Assembly (NCBI GenBank): GCA_019264575.1
Contig: JAHUZV010000017.1
Span: 110,105 to 174,104 of the forward strand
Direction of reading: 5' to 3'
DNA length: 64,000 nt
Source: Vulcanococcus sp.
Lineage (GTDB): Bacteria; Cyanobacteriota; Cyanobacteriia; PCC-6307; Cyanobiaceae
Within the stretch, counting starts at the first letter, position 1. Each line of letters starts with the position of its first letter. Under the pieces are notes generated by a model. It saw only the letters and a list, made by a program, of their open reading frames with translations, had not been told where the DNA came from and searched no databases. The translations under genes and the position numbers were made by a program. Below are positions 49,810 to 59,031 of this stretch, one piece after another.

Positions 49810-51039
49810 TCAGCTCTCGATCCAGCGCAACAGGCTGGCGCTGAGCACCTCCACACCCACTGCCAGACAGGCTTCATCAGGCCGGAAAGTGCTGCTGTGC
49901 AGGGGCGTGCAGCCCTCGGGGCCAGCGACCCCCAGGCGGAACATCGTGCCGGGCGTATCGCGCTGCAGTTCGGCGAAATCTTCGGCGCCCAGGGAGGGTT
50001 GCTCCAGCCAATGCACCTGCTGAAGGCCCAGGAGCTCGGTGGCGGTATCGGCCACCAGCTGGGTGAGCTCGGGATCGTTGTGCACCGGCGGCGAAATGCA
50101 GCGGTAGCGCACGCGCGCTTCACCGCCGTAGCCGGCGCAAATCGCCTTCACGGTGTCTTCGATCCAGCCGGGCAGCTGCGCATGCAGCTCGAGATCCAGA
50201 CAACGCACCGTGCCCAGCAGGCGCACGTGGTCAGCGATCACATTGAACGCTTTGCCGCCCTCGATCCGCCCGAAGCTGACCACCACGGGATGCAAGGCAT
50301 CGAGGCGGCGGCTGATCGCTTCCTGCAGGCCGCTCACCACCCGGGCCGCGATCCAGATGGCATCGGTGCTCTGGTGGGGGCGGGCACCGTGGCCGCCCTC
50401 GCCCAGCACCTGCACCTCCAGCTCCCCGGCCGCCGCTGTGAGGCTGCCGCTACGTACGCCGATGCTCCCCCCGGCAAGGCTCGGGAACACGTGCACGCCG
50501 AATAGGGCATCCACTCCATCCATCGCACCATCAGCCAGCATCCAGGCCGCGCCCTGGGCCGTTTCCTCCGCGGGCTGAAACAGCAACCGCACGCGAGCCG
50601 TGAGCTGTTCCGCCAGCGGCGCAAGGATGCGCGCCACCCCAAGACCCACAGTGGTGTGAATGTCGTGGCCGCAAGCGTGCATCAGGCCCTGATGCACCGA
50701 AGCGAAGGGCACACCGCTGCGCTCCTCCACCGGCAGAGCATCCATATCCACCCGCAGGGCCACCAACGGTGTGTGGCTCCCATCCCGGTTCTGGGAGGGG
50801 CCCAGCTCAGCCAGCACACCGGTGCGGCCCACGCCCTCTCGCACCCGCCAGCCGAGGCTGCGCAATTCACCGGCAACCAGAGCCGCGGTTTGATGCTCGT
50901 TGCCACTCAGCTCGGGATGGGCATGCAGGTGGCGGCGGATCGCTACCAGCTCCGGCAGTTGGGCAGCCACAGCCGCCTTGAGCTGCGCAGCAGAAAGCAA
51001 AGTGGTGAGCTGGGTGGAGATCACAGGGGCCGCGCTCAT
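49810..51039 (-). CDS. M20-family amidohydrolase (N-acyl amino acid / IAA-conjugate hydrolase type)
   Basis: A 409-residue zinc metallohydrolase of the M20 peptidase family, cleaving amide bonds such as those of N-acyl or N-aryl amino acids. Metal ligands are visible in RHLHAHPELSGNE, HACGHDIHTTVG and LLFQPAEETAQGA. GEGGHGARPHQSTD marks the dimerisation/lid region. ATG at 51039 overlaps the TPR gene stop (ATGA), so translation is coupled. The substrate could be hippurate-like, an acyl amino acid or a peptide conjugate. Confidence 0.88.
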   Translation of the reverse strand: MSAAPVISTQLTTLLSAAQLKAAVAAQLPELVAIRRHLHAHPELSGNEHQTAALVAGELRSLGWRVREGVGRTGVLAELGPSQNRDGSHTPLVALRVDMDALPVEERSGVPFASVHQGLMHACGHDIHTTVGLGVARILAPLAEQLTARVRLLFQPAEETAQGAAWMLADGAMDGVDALFGVHVFPSLAGGSIGVRSGSLTAAAGELEVQVLGEGGHGARPHQSTDAIWIAARVVSGLQEAISRRLDALHPVVVSFGRIEGGKAFNVIADHVRLLGTVRCLDLELHAQLPGWIEDTVKAICAGYGGEARVRYRCISPPVHNDPELTQLVADTATELLGLQQVHWLEQPSLGAEDFAELQRDTPGTMFRLGVAGPEGCTPLHSSTFRPDEACLAVGVEVLSASLLRWIES

Positions 51040-51803
51040 CCGTTGCTGAGGGCGAGGAAATCGCTGAGAGCCTGCACCGGCTCCGGGGGCCAGCGCCGTA
51101 TCTCCAGCAGCCATTCTGGCTGGCGATAGCGCGGATCGAGCCCAGAGGCGGAGGCCCAGTGGCTCTCGGCCTCCCCACGGGCACCGCGCCGCCAGAGCAA
51201 CGCCGTGAGGCCAGCCCTGGCATCGGCAAAGAGGGGATGGCGCCGAATCAACCGGCGCAGCTCGGCTTCTGCCTGATCGAGATCTTGCAGCTGGAACGCG
51301 GCTAGGGCAGCACTGGAGCGGGCCATGGCAAAACCGGGCCGCACGTCTGCCGCTTCTACAAAACTGGCGCGGGCCGCCGCCCAGTTGCCCCAAGAGCCCT
51401 GCACGTTGCCGAGGTTGTAGAGGGCAGAGGCATCAGGGGGTTCACCGGCTGCCGCGTTGGCCTCGAGGATCCAGCGATAGTCGGCCTCGGCGGCATCCCA
51501 GCGCTGCAGGGCTTCCTCAGCGGTGCCGCGGTTGAGATGGGGATCGGCGCTGGCGGGATCCAGCTCCATGGCGTGGGTCTGGTCCGCGATGGCCGCCTCG
51601 GGGTTCCCCAGGGCCAGCTGCACGTTGCCGCGGTTACTCCAGGCGGCGGCGTCGTTCGGCGCCAGCTCGAGCACCTGATCCCACAGGGGCAGGGCTCTGC
51701 CGAAATCGCCATCACGGCTGGCGCTGAGCGCCTGATCAAACAGCTGCGGCAGGGCCGTGGCCAGCACCAGCTGCAGGCTGAGGATCACAGCAATCACGCT
51801 CAT
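51036..51803 (-). CDS. TPR-repeat protein, probably exported or membrane-anchored
   Basis: A 255-residue protein with an N-terminal hydrophobic stretch ([17 protein letters not shown]) that looks like a signal peptide or anchor. At least four tetratricopeptide repeats follow ([80 protein letters not shown]), suiting it to protein-protein binding. Its start overlaps the ruvB stop (ATGA), and its stop overlaps the amidohydrolase start. The role is unknown. Close homologs appear in many picocyanobacteria as plain TPR proteins. Confidence 0.8.
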   Translation of the reverse strand: MSVIAVILSLQLVLATALPQLFDQALSASRDGDFGRALPLWDQVLELAPNDAAAWSNRGNVQLALGNPEAAIADQTHAMELDPASADPHLNRGTAEEALQRWDAAEADYRWILEANAAAGEPPDASALYNLGNVQGSWGNWAAARASFVEAADVRPGFAMARSSAALAAFQLQDLDQAEAELRRLIRRHPLFADARAGLTALLWRRGARGEAESHWASASGLDPRYRQPEWLLEIRRWPPEPVQALSDFLALSNG

Positions 51804-52903
51804 GCGGCGCTGGGCTCCGGGTGGGCCTGCAGGTGGGCGAGGCCGGCTTCTGTGATCACACGGCCGCGGGGCGTGCGCTGCAGCAAACCCTGCTGCAACA
51901 GGAACGGCTCCACCACGGCTTCGAGAGTCGCGGGGTCTTCGCCCAGCCCAGCCGCCAGCGTGTCGAGCCCAACAGGGCCGCCGCCGTAGCCGTGCTGAAG
52001 GAGATGCAACAGGCGCCGGTCGCTGGCATCGAGGCCGCGGCCATCCACCCGGTGCAGGCTGAGGGCTTCATGCACCAAATCGGCCCCCACCCGGCCGTGG
52101 CCGCCCACGGCGGCCACATCGCGCACGCGGCGCAGCAAACGGTTGGCGATGCGCGGGGTGCCCCGGCAGCGGCGCGCCACCTCCAGCGCGGCGGCAGCAT
52201 CGAGCTCGATCTGGAGCAAGCCCGCCGCCCGCTGCACGATCGCCTGCAGATCATCGAGGCCGTAAAACTCGAGCCGCTGGATCAAACCAAAGCGATCCCG
52301 CAAAGGTGAGCTGAGCGAGCCCGCGCGGGTGGTGGCTCCTACGAGCGTGAAGGGGGCAATCGGCAGGCTGCGTGTGCGGGCTGTGGTGCCCTTGCCCACG
52401 GTGAGATCGAGGCGAAAGTCTTCCATCGCCGGGTAGAGGATCTCTTCGGCCACGCGGTTGAGCCGGTGGATCTCATCGATGAACAGCAGCTCGCGCGGCT
52501 CGAGGTTCACCAGCAGACCCACGATGTCGCGCGGGCGCTCCAGGGCTGGGGCACTGGTGATGCGGCAACGCACCCCGAGCTCTTCGGCCAGCACCAGGGC
52601 CATGGTGGTTTTGCCCAGACCCGGTGGGCCGTAGAGCAACACGTGATCGAGCGCCTCTTCGCGGGCGCGGGTGGCCTCCACGGCGATACCCAGCACCTGC
52701 TTGAGCTCGCTCTGGCCGATGTAATCAGCGAGACGGCGGGGCCGGAGCGAATCCTCCCGCTGGAGCGGACCTTCCGCAGCACCCCGATCCGCTGAGCGAC
52801 CCTGCTCATCAACATCCTGCGGCGCCGGATCCACCAGCCGGCGGCGCGGCTCCCGCGGAGCGGCAGCGCCGGCCGAAGCCGATCCGGAGGACACGATCGC
52901 CAT
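51800..52903 (-). CDS. ruvB: Holliday junction helicase subunit RuvB
   Basis: A 367-residue AAA+ motor that drives branch migration of Holliday junctions with RuvA. Motifs: [12 protein letters not shown], Walker [16 protein letters not shown], Walker [12 protein letters not shown], sensor 1 [18 protein letters not shown], and the winged-helix C-terminus ([26 protein letters not shown] as two blocks). ATG at 52903 is chosen over a longer open frame to 53122 that runs antisense through smpB. The N-terminal 50 residues are low complexity, as often in high-GC genomes. It is divergent from smpB over 68 bp. Confidence 0.96.
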   Translation of the reverse strand: MAIVSSGSASAGAAAPREPRRRLVDPAPQDVDEQGRSADRGAAEGPLQREDSLRPRRLADYIGQSELKQVLGIAVEATRAREEALDHVLLYGPPGLGKTTMALVLAEELGVRCRITSAPALERPRDIVGLLVNLEPRELLFIDEIHRLNRVAEEILYPAMEDFRLDLTVGKGTTARTRSLPIAPFTLVGATTRAGSLSSPLRDRFGLIQRLEFYGLDDLQAIVQRAAGLLQIELDAAAALEVARRCRGTPRIANRLLRRVRDVAAVGGHGRVGADLVHEALSLHRVDGRGLDASDRRLLHLLQHGYGGGPVGLDTLAAGLGEDPATLEAVVEPFLLQQGLLQRTPRGRVITEAGLAHLQAHPEPSAA

Positions 52904-52944
52904 CGCTCGAGGGTACCGGCGCTGGCGGCGGGGCGGGAGATCTC

Positions 52945-52950
52945 TAGGGT
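52945..52950 (+). promoter_or_regulatory. smpB: Candidate -10 element (TAGGGT) of smpB
   Basis: CTAGGGTCGGTGCAG ends its hexamer 21 bp before the smpB ATG. The same sequence, with C for T at one position, lies at the same distance before egtB. Confidence 0.45.
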
Positions 52951-52971
52951 CGGTGCAGCAACGGCAGGGTG

Positions 52972-53469
52972 ATGGCGAAGGGCGGGGGCAAGAAGAGTGC
53001 CAAGGCCCTGCGGGATGCCGCCAACAAGCTGCTGGCAGACAACCGCTTCGCGCGCCATCAATACGAGATCCTCGAAACGCTGGAGTGCGGCATCGAGCTA
53101 CTCGGCACTGAGGTGAAATCAATCCGGGCCGGCCAGGTGAATCTCCGCGATGGCTTCTGCCTGATCCGCAACGGCCAGCTGCAGCTGCACAACGTGCACA
53201 TCTCCCCCCACAGCCACGCCGGCGCCTACTTCAACCACGACCCACTGCGGATGCGGCCCCTGCTGGCCCACCGCCGCGAGATCGACAAGCTGCGCGTTGC
53301 GCTCGATCAAAAGGGCCTCACCCTGATCCCGCTCAACCTGCACCTCAAGGGTTCCTGGATCAAGGCCACCATTGGCCTGGGCAAGGGCCGCAAGCTGCAC
53401 GACAAGCGCCAGGAAGAGCGCCGCAAGCAAGACATCAAGGACGCCAAGGCGGCCATCGCTCGCTACTGA
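52972..53469 (+). CDS. smpB: SsrA-binding protein SmpB
   Basis: A 165-residue RNA-binding protein that carries tmRNA to stalled ribosomes for trans-translation. The beta-barrel blocks include [20 protein letters not shown] and [20 protein letters not shown]. The basic helical tail ([18 protein letters not shown]) inserts into the decoding site in this family. The start is ATG at 52972; the GTG at 52969 is less likely. ssrA itself is not in the window. Confidence 0.96.
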   Translation: MAKGGGKKSAKALRDAANKLLADNRFARHQYEILETLECGIELLGTEVKSIRAGQVNLRDGFCLIRNGQLQLHNVHISPHSHAGAYFNHDPLRMRPLLAHRREIDKLRVALDQKGLTLIPLNLHLKGSWIKATIGLGKGRKLHDKRQEERRKQDIKDAKAAIARY

Positions 53470-53501
53470 CCCTGGGCCCACGGCAGGTGCAGCCCGCTTG
53501 C

Positions 53502-55463
53502 TCAGTTCGCCGGACTCTCCGCCGCAGCCTGGCCAGGCTCTGAGCCGGGTGCAGGCTCAGGGCGCGGCTGCGGCTGCACCGGTGATGGAGCCGCCGGCGC
53601 CGGTATGGCCAGCTGCGGCGGATCAGCCCGCAACGACAGGGTGATCAGCGCCAAGGCCAGGCCCTCGTTGGTGACCAGCAGCTGCACAGGGCTGCGCTGG
53701 ACAGCGCCAATGTTCACCACCCGCAGGGGGCCGCGCGCCTCGAGCACTGCCCCATCGGCACCGAAGACGCTCATCTGCATCAGGGGAGACCCGTTCACCC
53801 CCAGCACCAAGCGGCTCTGGGGCGGAAGGCGGATCGGGAACAGGCGGGCGCCACCGGCCGGCACCGACGCCGAAACCACGCGCGTTTCACCCAGCTGGGC
53901 CTGGATGGCCTCGATCCGCACATCGGCCAGGCCCTGCTCAGCGGCGGCATACCAGAGCTGGCGGAAGGGCTCGGGCGGGATGTCACCAGCCGAACGCCCC
54001 GGCAGCAGGTTCTGGGCGCTGCCCGACACCAGTTGTTCCACCACCGCGCCGCTCAGCCCCTGGCTCACCAGGGCCGACTGACGGCGGCGCCAATCACCGG
54101 CGGTGAAGCGTCCGAGCCGGGTGCGCAGCTCCAGCGGCAGCTGCTCCACCCGGCTCAGCCAGTCTTCCGCCAGCTCGTTCCACACCTTGCGCAGCGGCGC
54201 GTCATCAAGGCTGTCGCCAGGAAGGCGGCCACCGCGTTCGGGGTATTGGGCCAGCAGGCTGGCGTCCACCAGCTTGAGGAACCAACCTCGATCGATCTGC
54301 AGAGCCCGCAGCCGGTTGAGCAGCTGCTGGCGCTGATTCACCTCAGCCGGCGGCAGGCTGCTGGGCAGCTGCACGCTCGGCCCCGCCGTGGGCCCAGCCA
54401 CCCGGCCACGGCTCAACAACAGCCAGCCCAAGCCCGTTCCCAGCACCACCGACACCACCAGGGCAATCACCACTGGCCACAGCCGCCCTTCGGCGGCCTC
54501 TTCTTTCAGCTCCTGGCGGGAGCGAGGCAGACCTGCCGTTGCAGAGGACGCCTGCGGCGCAGCCACCACCGGCAGGGCAGGTTGGGCAACCCCCTGAGGC
54601 CGAGGGGCTACGGGGGGAGGCACCAACACCACGGTGCGATCCGCGCGGGCTACAGGGCCGGTGCTGTCAGGCATCGGCACCTGCTGCAGAGCCTGCAAGG
54701 CCGCCGAAGCGGAGGGGAAACGGGCTTCGGCTTCCGCACTGAGCAGCCGCTCCAACACCGCCTGCATCGCCGGCACGGCATCGAGGCTGGCCGGCCAACG
54801 CCAAGCCAGCGTGGCCGGATCCAGCAACTGGGCCGGCTCTTCGCCGCTGAGCAACACGAGGGCCACCACCGCCAGGCTGTAGAGGTCCATCCAGGCCACC
54901 GGCGGTTCACCGCGGCCCCGCTCCGGCGGGGCGTAGCCCGGGGTAACGCCAGCAGGGCCGAAATCGAGCAGCACCGGCAGGCCGTCGCGGTCGCGGCGCA
55001 GCAGGTTGGCGGGGCACAGATCGCCATGGCAGAGCCCCTGGCTGTGGAGCACCGCCAGCGCCGGCAACAGCTGCCGCAACAGCAACAACACCTCACCGGC
55101 GCCAAACACCAGCTGCCGCTCACGCCGGCTCGCGAGCAGCTCGGCGTAGCTGCTGCCCTCCTGCCATTCGCACGCCAGCCAAAGGGCTCCGTCTTGTTCG
55201 ATCAGCTCCCCGAAACGGGGCACTTGGGGGTGCAACACCCCCTGCAGCCGCGGCCAGAGGCTGCGGAAGGCCTGTTGCAGCTGCTCCTGCTCCGCCGGAA
55301 CCCGCCGCAACGCCACGGAGGCATCACCTGCCAGCTGATCGGCCGCCCGCCAGAGCTCGCTGCGCTCCGTTGCCGAAAGCTGCAGCTCCAGCCGATAGCG
55401 ACCGGCGATCAGCGGGGCGTTCGGATGGGTGTTAGTGGGATCGGTGGTGGCAGAGAGGTCCAA
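53502..55463 (-). CDS. Protein kinase-like membrane protein with degenerate ATP site
   Basis: A 653-residue protein with an N-terminal Ser/Thr kinase-like domain (about 20-270), a Pro/Ala-rich linker, one transmembrane helix (about 329-350) and a C-terminal extracytoplasmic part. The catalytic loop HGDLCPANLL (146-155) and DFG (167-169) are present, as is APPE. But the glycine-rich loop is missing (LQLSATERSELW, 29-40), and the VAIK lysine is replaced (VALRRV, Arg at about 53). It may be a pseudokinase or an atypical kinase sensing something outside. The start appears to be TTG at 55463, 12 bp after the cysteine synthase stop. The tail (PAPAAPSPVQPQPRPEPAPG) is low complexity. Confidence 0.75.
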   Translation of the reverse strand: MDLSATTDPTNTHPNAPLIAGRYRLELQLSATERSELWRAADQLAGDASVALRRVPAEQEQLQQAFRSLWPRLQGVLHPQVPRFGELIEQDGALWLACEWQEGSSYAELLASRRERQLVFGAGEVLLLLRQLLPALAVLHSQGLCHGDLCPANLLRRDRDGLPVLLDFGPAGVTPGYAPPERGRGEPPVAWMDLYSLAVVALVLLSGEEPAQLLDPATLAWRWPASLDAVPAMQAVLERLLSAEAEARFPSASAALQALQQVPMPDSTGPVARADRTVVLVPPPVAPRPQGVAQPALPVVAAPQASSATAGLPRSRQELKEEAAEGRLWPVVIALVVSVVLGTGLGWLLLSRGRVAGPTAGPSVQLPSSLPPAEVNQRQQLLNRLRALQIDRGWFLKLVDASLLAQYPERGGRLPGDSLDDAPLRKVWNELAEDWLSRVEQLPLELRTRLGRFTAGDWRRRQSALVSQGLSGAVVEQLVSGSAQNLLPGRSAGDIPPEPFRQLWYAAAEQGLADVRIEAIQAQLGETRVVSASVPAGGARLFPIRLPPQSRLVLGVNGSPLMQMSVFGADGAVLEARGPLRVVNIGAVQRSPVQLLVTNEGLALALITLSLRADPPQLAIPAPAAPSPVQPQPRPEPAPGSEPGQAAAESPAN

Positions 55464-55475
55464 CGCCGGAGCAAC

Positions 55476-56477
55476 TCAGGCTGCGCGCACAGGTTGCTGC
55501 AATCCCTTACTGCTCAGCCACTCGCCGTCATAAAGCCGTGACCGGTAGCGATCGCCGCTGTCACACAACACGGTGACGATCGTGTGGCCGGGGCCCAGGC
55601 GACGAGCCGTTTCCACCGCCGCGGCCACGTTGATACCCACGGATCCGCCCAGAAACAGCCCCTCTCTCCAGAGCAACTGATAGATGGTCTCGAGGGCGTC
55701 CTGATCGTGGATGCGCACGGCATCGTCGATGGGGGCACCCTCGAGGTTGGCGGTCACGCGGCTGTTGCCGATGCCCTCGGTGATCGAGTTGCCCTCACTG
55801 GCCAACTCACCACTGGTGGCCCAGCTGTAGAGAGCGCTGCCGTGGGGGTCGGCCAACACGCAGCGGACGTTGGGGTTCTGCTGCTTGAGGTAGAGGGCCA
55901 CGCCGGCGTAGGTGCCGCCGGTGCCGGTGGCTGCCACCCATGCATCCACCTGGCCGCCGGTCTGCTGCCAGATCTCAGGGCCCGTGCTGTTGAAGTGGGC
56001 GCGGCGGTTGGCCAGGTTGTCGAACTGATTGGCCCACACGGCGCCGGGGGTTTCCTCGGCGATGCGACCCGAAAGGCGCACGTAATTGTTGGGGTCGCGG
56101 TAGGGCACCGCCGGCACCGTGCGCACCTCAGCACCAAGGCTGCGCAGCAGCCCGATCTTCTCTGCCGACTGGGTTTCTGGAATCACGATCAGGGCCTTGT
56201 AGCCCCGGGCGTTGCAGAGGTGCGTAAGGCCGATGCCGGTGTTGCCAGCGGTGCCCTCCACCACCGTGCCGCCGGGCTGGAGCAGGCCTTGCTCTTCCGC
56301 TTCCAGCAGGATTCCCAGAGCGGCGCGGTCTTTCACCGAGCCGCCGGGGTTCATGAATTCGGCCTTGCCGAGAATTTCGCAGCCGGTGGCCTCGCTCAGG
56401 GCGTGGAGACGGATCAGCGGCGTGTTGCCGACGGCCCCCACGAAGCCGGAGGTGATTCCCGGAGAGCTGGCCGCCAT
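55476..56477 (-). CDS. cysK: Cysteine synthase (O-acetylserine sulfhydrylase)
   Basis: A 333-residue PLP enzyme making cysteine from O-acetylserine and sulfide. The PLP lysine is in MNPGGSVKDRAALG; phosphate binding is by GTAGNTGIGL (the usual TSGNTG is TAGNTG here); GTGGTYAG and GGSVGINVAAAV complete the site. It is somewhat longer than typical CysK and belongs to a subgroup shared by cyanobacteria; a CysM or cystathionine synthase-like role cannot be excluded. ATG at 56477 is chosen because the upstream frame is antisense to egtB. It is divergent from egtB over 84 bp, which is notable because ergothioneine synthesis consumes a cysteine-type thiol. Confidence 0.88.
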   Translation of the reverse strand: MAASSPGITSGFVGAVGNTPLIRLHALSEATGCEILGKAEFMNPGGSVKDRAALGILLEAEEQGLLQPGGTVVEGTAGNTGIGLTHLCNARGYKALIVIPETQSAEKIGLLRSLGAEVRTVPAVPYRDPNNYVRLSGRIAEETPGAVWANQFDNLANRRAHFNSTGPEIWQQTGGQVDAWVAATGTGGTYAGVALYLKQQNPNVRCVLADPHGSALYSWATSGELASEGNSITEGIGNSRVTANLEGAPIDDAVRIHDQDALETIYQLLWREGLFLGGSVGINVAAAVETARRLGPGHTIVTVLCDSGDRYRSRLYDGEWLSSKGLQQPVRAA

Positions 56478-56534
56478 GCGCTCGCCACCACGCGTTCTGC
56501 AGTGGCGCGATCGTAGGGGTCTTGCTGCCACACC

Positions 56535-56540
56535 TAGGGT
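56535..56540 (+). promoter_or_regulatory. egtB: Candidate -10 element (TAGGGT) of egtB
   Basis: CTAGGGTCGGCGCAG lies 21 bp upstream of the egtB ATG, nearly identical in sequence and spacing to the element before smpB. It falls in the 84-bp divergent gap to cysK. Confidence 0.45.
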
Positions 56541-56561
56541 CGGCGCAGACGCCCACGCTCC

Positions 56562-57785
56562 ATGGCGCCTTGCGCGGCCACAGCCCTGCTCCCCCGGCTG
56601 CGCCAGATCCGCCAGGCCAGCGAAGCGCTGATCGCGGGGCTTGAACCGGAAGACCTCTGCCTGCAGGGCATGGCCGATGCCAGCCCCGCCAAATGGCACC
56701 TGGGGCACACCAGCTGGTTTTTCGAGGAGTTTCTGCTGCGGCAGCGGCCCGGCTACGAACCGGCCGAGAGCCGCTGGGGCTATCTGTTCAACAGCTATTA
56801 CGAAGCCGTGGGAGAGCGGCATCCGCGGCCGCAACGCGGATTGCTCACCCGGCCGCCCATCGCCGAGGTGTTGACCTGGCGCAAGCGGGTGACGACAGCC
56901 CTCGAGCAGGAGCTCGAGCACCTCGATCCAGCGCTGGTGGAGCTCGGCCTGCAGCACGAGCAACAGCACCAGGAGCTGCTGCTGATGGACCTGCTCGATG
57001 GCTTCAGCCGCAACCCGCTCGAGCCGGCGGCGTATCCCACCGGCGCCGGTGGCGTGGAGCCCGAGAAGGCCTATGAGGCTGGCGCCGAGGCGGCCCCGGC
57101 GACGCCGAGCTGGATCGAAGTTGCGGGAGGGCTGGTGGAGATTGGTCACCCCGGGGGCAGCGGCGGCCCCGGCCCATCCCCGGGCGGTTTCCATTTCGAT
57201 AACGAGGCGCCCCGCCACCGCGTCTGGCTGGAGCCCTTCGCGATCGCCAACCGTCTGGTGAGCAACGCTGAATTCGCCGCCTTCATCGCTGATGGGGGCT
57301 ACAGCCGACCGGAGCTGTGGATGAGCGAAGGCTGGGCGGTGGTGCAGCAGCGAGGCTGGCAAGCACCGCGCTATTGGCGGGGCGACTGGGAGTTCACCCT
57401 GGCGGGGCGACGCCCTCGGCAGCCCGAGGCGCCGGTGCGGCATCTCAGCTGGTTTGAGGCCGATGCCTACGCCCGCTGGGCCGGAGCGAGGCTCCCGAGC
57501 GAGGCGGAATGGGAGCTGGCGGCGGCTAGCGGCGATCTACCCCAGGCCTACGGCTGCCTCTGGCAGTGGACCGGCAGCCCTTACCGCCCCTACCCCGGCT
57601 TCGCACCGGCGGCGGGCGCCGTGGGGGAATACAACGGCAAGTTCATGACCTCGCAATTCGTGCTGCGCGGCAGCTGCTTCCTCACCCCGCCCGGCCACGC
57701 GCGGCTCACTTACCGCAACTTCTATCCACCGGCGAGCCGCTGGATGGCGAGCGGTGTGCGGCTGGTGCGCGAGGTGGCGGCATGA
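56562..57785 (+). CDS. egtB: Ergothioneine biosynthesis sulfoxide synthase EgtB
   Basis: A 407-residue non-heme iron enzyme that joins the hercynine imidazole to a thiol (gamma-glutamylcysteine or cysteine) with O2, forming a sulfoxide. The DinB-like N-terminal domain has WHLGHTSWFFEEFLL (iron ligand His at about 49) and the pair LQHEQQHQELLLMD (His132/His136). The C-terminal FGE-sulfatase domain starts near residue 165 and includes RLPSEAEWELAA and the closing YPPASRWMASGVRLVR. It is the first gene of a cluster; its stop overlaps the egtD start (ATGA). Which thiol it uses cannot be read by eye. Confidence 0.93.
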   Translation: MAPCAATALLPRLRQIRQASEALIAGLEPEDLCLQGMADASPAKWHLGHTSWFFEEFLLRQRPGYEPAESRWGYLFNSYYEAVGERHPRPQRGLLTRPPIAEVLTWRKRVTTALEQELEHLDPALVELGLQHEQQHQELLLMDLLDGFSRNPLEPAAYPTGAGGVEPEKAYEAGAEAAPATPSWIEVAGGLVEIGHPGGSGGPGPSPGGFHFDNEAPRHRVWLEPFAIANRLVSNAEFAAFIADGGYSRPELWMSEGWAVVQQRGWQAPRYWRGDWEFTLAGRRPRQPEAPVRHLSWFEADAYARWAGARLPSEAEWELAAASGDLPQAYGCLWQWTGSPYRPYPGFAPAAGAVGEYNGKFMTSQFVLRGSCFLTPPGHARLTYRNFYPPASRWMASGVRLVREVAA

Positions 57786-58765
57786 GCGGCAGCGGCGCCA
57801 CAGGCATTGCGGCAGCAGCGATCTTGGATCTGCATCCCGCGCCGGCGGACATGCGCCAGCTGGTGATCGAAGGCCTCAGCCGCAGCCCCAAGCAACTGCC
57901 GGCCTGGTTCCTCTACGACGCCGAAGGCTCCCGCCTGTTCGACCTGATCTGCCAGCAGCCGGAATACACGCTCACCGCCACCGAAACGGTGGTGCTCGAG
58001 CGGGAAGCCCCCGCGATCGCCGCAGCCCTGGGCCCAGGCACCCTGGTGGAATTCGGCGCCGGCAGCGCCCGCAAGGTGGCGCCGCTGCTGCAGGCCCTGG
58101 CCCAGCCGGCCTATGTGGCACTCGACATCAGCGCCGAACATCTCGAAGCAGCCTGCACCCGCCTGCAGGGTCAATTCCCCGATGTGCCGGTCCTGGGCGT
58201 GTGCTGCGACTACAGCCAACTGGACGCGCTTCCGGAGCATCCACTGCTCAACGGCACAGCGCATCTGGGTTTTTTCCCGGGCAGCTCCCTGGGCAACTTC
58301 GAGCCAGCGGCGGCCCGCACACTGCTGGCGCAGTTCCGGCATCTGCTCGGCCCCGGCGGCAAGCTCTTGATCGGCATCGATCAGCCCAAGGCCGTGGAGC
58401 GGCTGGAGGCGGCCTACAACGATGCAGCTGGGGTGTCGGCGGAATTTGCGCTCAATCTGCTGCGCAGGCTCAACCGCGATCTTGCGGGCAACTTCGATCT
58501 GGAGGCCTTTATCTACCGGGCTGTCTGGAAGCCGGAGCACAGCCACATTGAGATGGCGCTGGTGAGCCAACGGGCCCAAGAAGTGGAGCTCGCCGGGCAG
58601 GTATGGGCATTCGAAGCCGGCGAAGCGCTGATCACCGAAACCAGCGCCAAATACAGCCCTACAGCGTTTCTGGAGCTGGCGGGCTCTGCCGGCTGGAAGG
58701 GGGCCGAGCGCTGGAGCGACCCGGCCGGCGATTTATCGCTGCACCTGCTGGTGCAGGCAGACTGA
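57782..58765 (+). CDS. egtD: L-histidine N-alpha-methyltransferase EgtD
   Basis: A 327-residue SAM-dependent methyltransferase that trimethylates histidine to hercynine, the first step of ergothioneine synthesis. Blocks: LPAWFLYDAEGSRLFDLICQ, EYTLTATETVVLE, VEFGAGSARKV (SAM site), LGFFPGSSLGNFEP and LLIGIDQPK. ATG at 57782 overlaps the egtB stop, so the two are co-translated. Length matches the family. Two small genes follow in the same run. Confidence 0.93.
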   Translation: MSGSGATGIAAAAILDLHPAPADMRQLVIEGLSRSPKQLPAWFLYDAEGSRLFDLICQQPEYTLTATETVVLEREAPAIAAALGPGTLVEFGAGSARKVAPLLQALAQPAYVALDISAEHLEAACTRLQGQFPDVPVLGVCCDYSQLDALPEHPLLNGTAHLGFFPGSSLGNFEPAAARTLLAQFRHLLGPGGKLLIGIDQPKAVERLEAAYNDAAGVSAEFALNLLRRLNRDLAGNFDLEAFIYRAVWKPEHSHIEMALVSQRAQEVELAGQVWAFEAGEALITETSAKYSPTAFLELAGSAGWKGAERWSDPAGDLSLHLLVQAD

Positions 58766-58785
58766 ATCCAGCGGAGAGGCTGAGC

Positions 58786-59031
58786 ATGTCGAGGGAAGAG
58801 CAGCGCCGGGCTGTGCGCGAACTGCGCGAGAGCCTGATCGCCCAACTGGAGGAGCTCTACGGCAACGCCTTCGAAAAGCTGGCCAGCCAGAACCTGGGCG
58901 AGGGGGGCATCGCCCGGCTCACCCAACTGCTGCTGCGCTCGCGCGAAGCAGCGATCACGCCGCTGCAGGAAGAGATCGAAGCACCGCTGATCACCAGGGC
59001 CCCTGAGCCTGAGGCCAGCGAGGCCCCATGA
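58786..59031 (+). CDS. Hercynine metabolism-associated small protein
   Basis: An 81-residue charged helical protein (RAVRELRESLIAQLEELYGNA, then EGGIARLTQLLLRSREAAITP) starting at ATG 58786, 20 bp after egtD. I recognise it as the small protein that cyanobacteria carry beside egtB/egtD and that is annotated only by that neighbourhood; no biochemical role is established to my knowledge. Its stop overlaps the next start (ATGA). It could be an adaptor for the next protein or for EgtB/EgtD. The open frame extends upstream through egtD, but ATG 58786 starts the recognisable protein. Confidence 0.7.
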   Translation: MSREEQRRAVRELRESLIAQLEELYGNAFEKLASQNLGEGGIARLTQLLLRSREAAITPLQEEIEAPLITRAPEPEASEAP

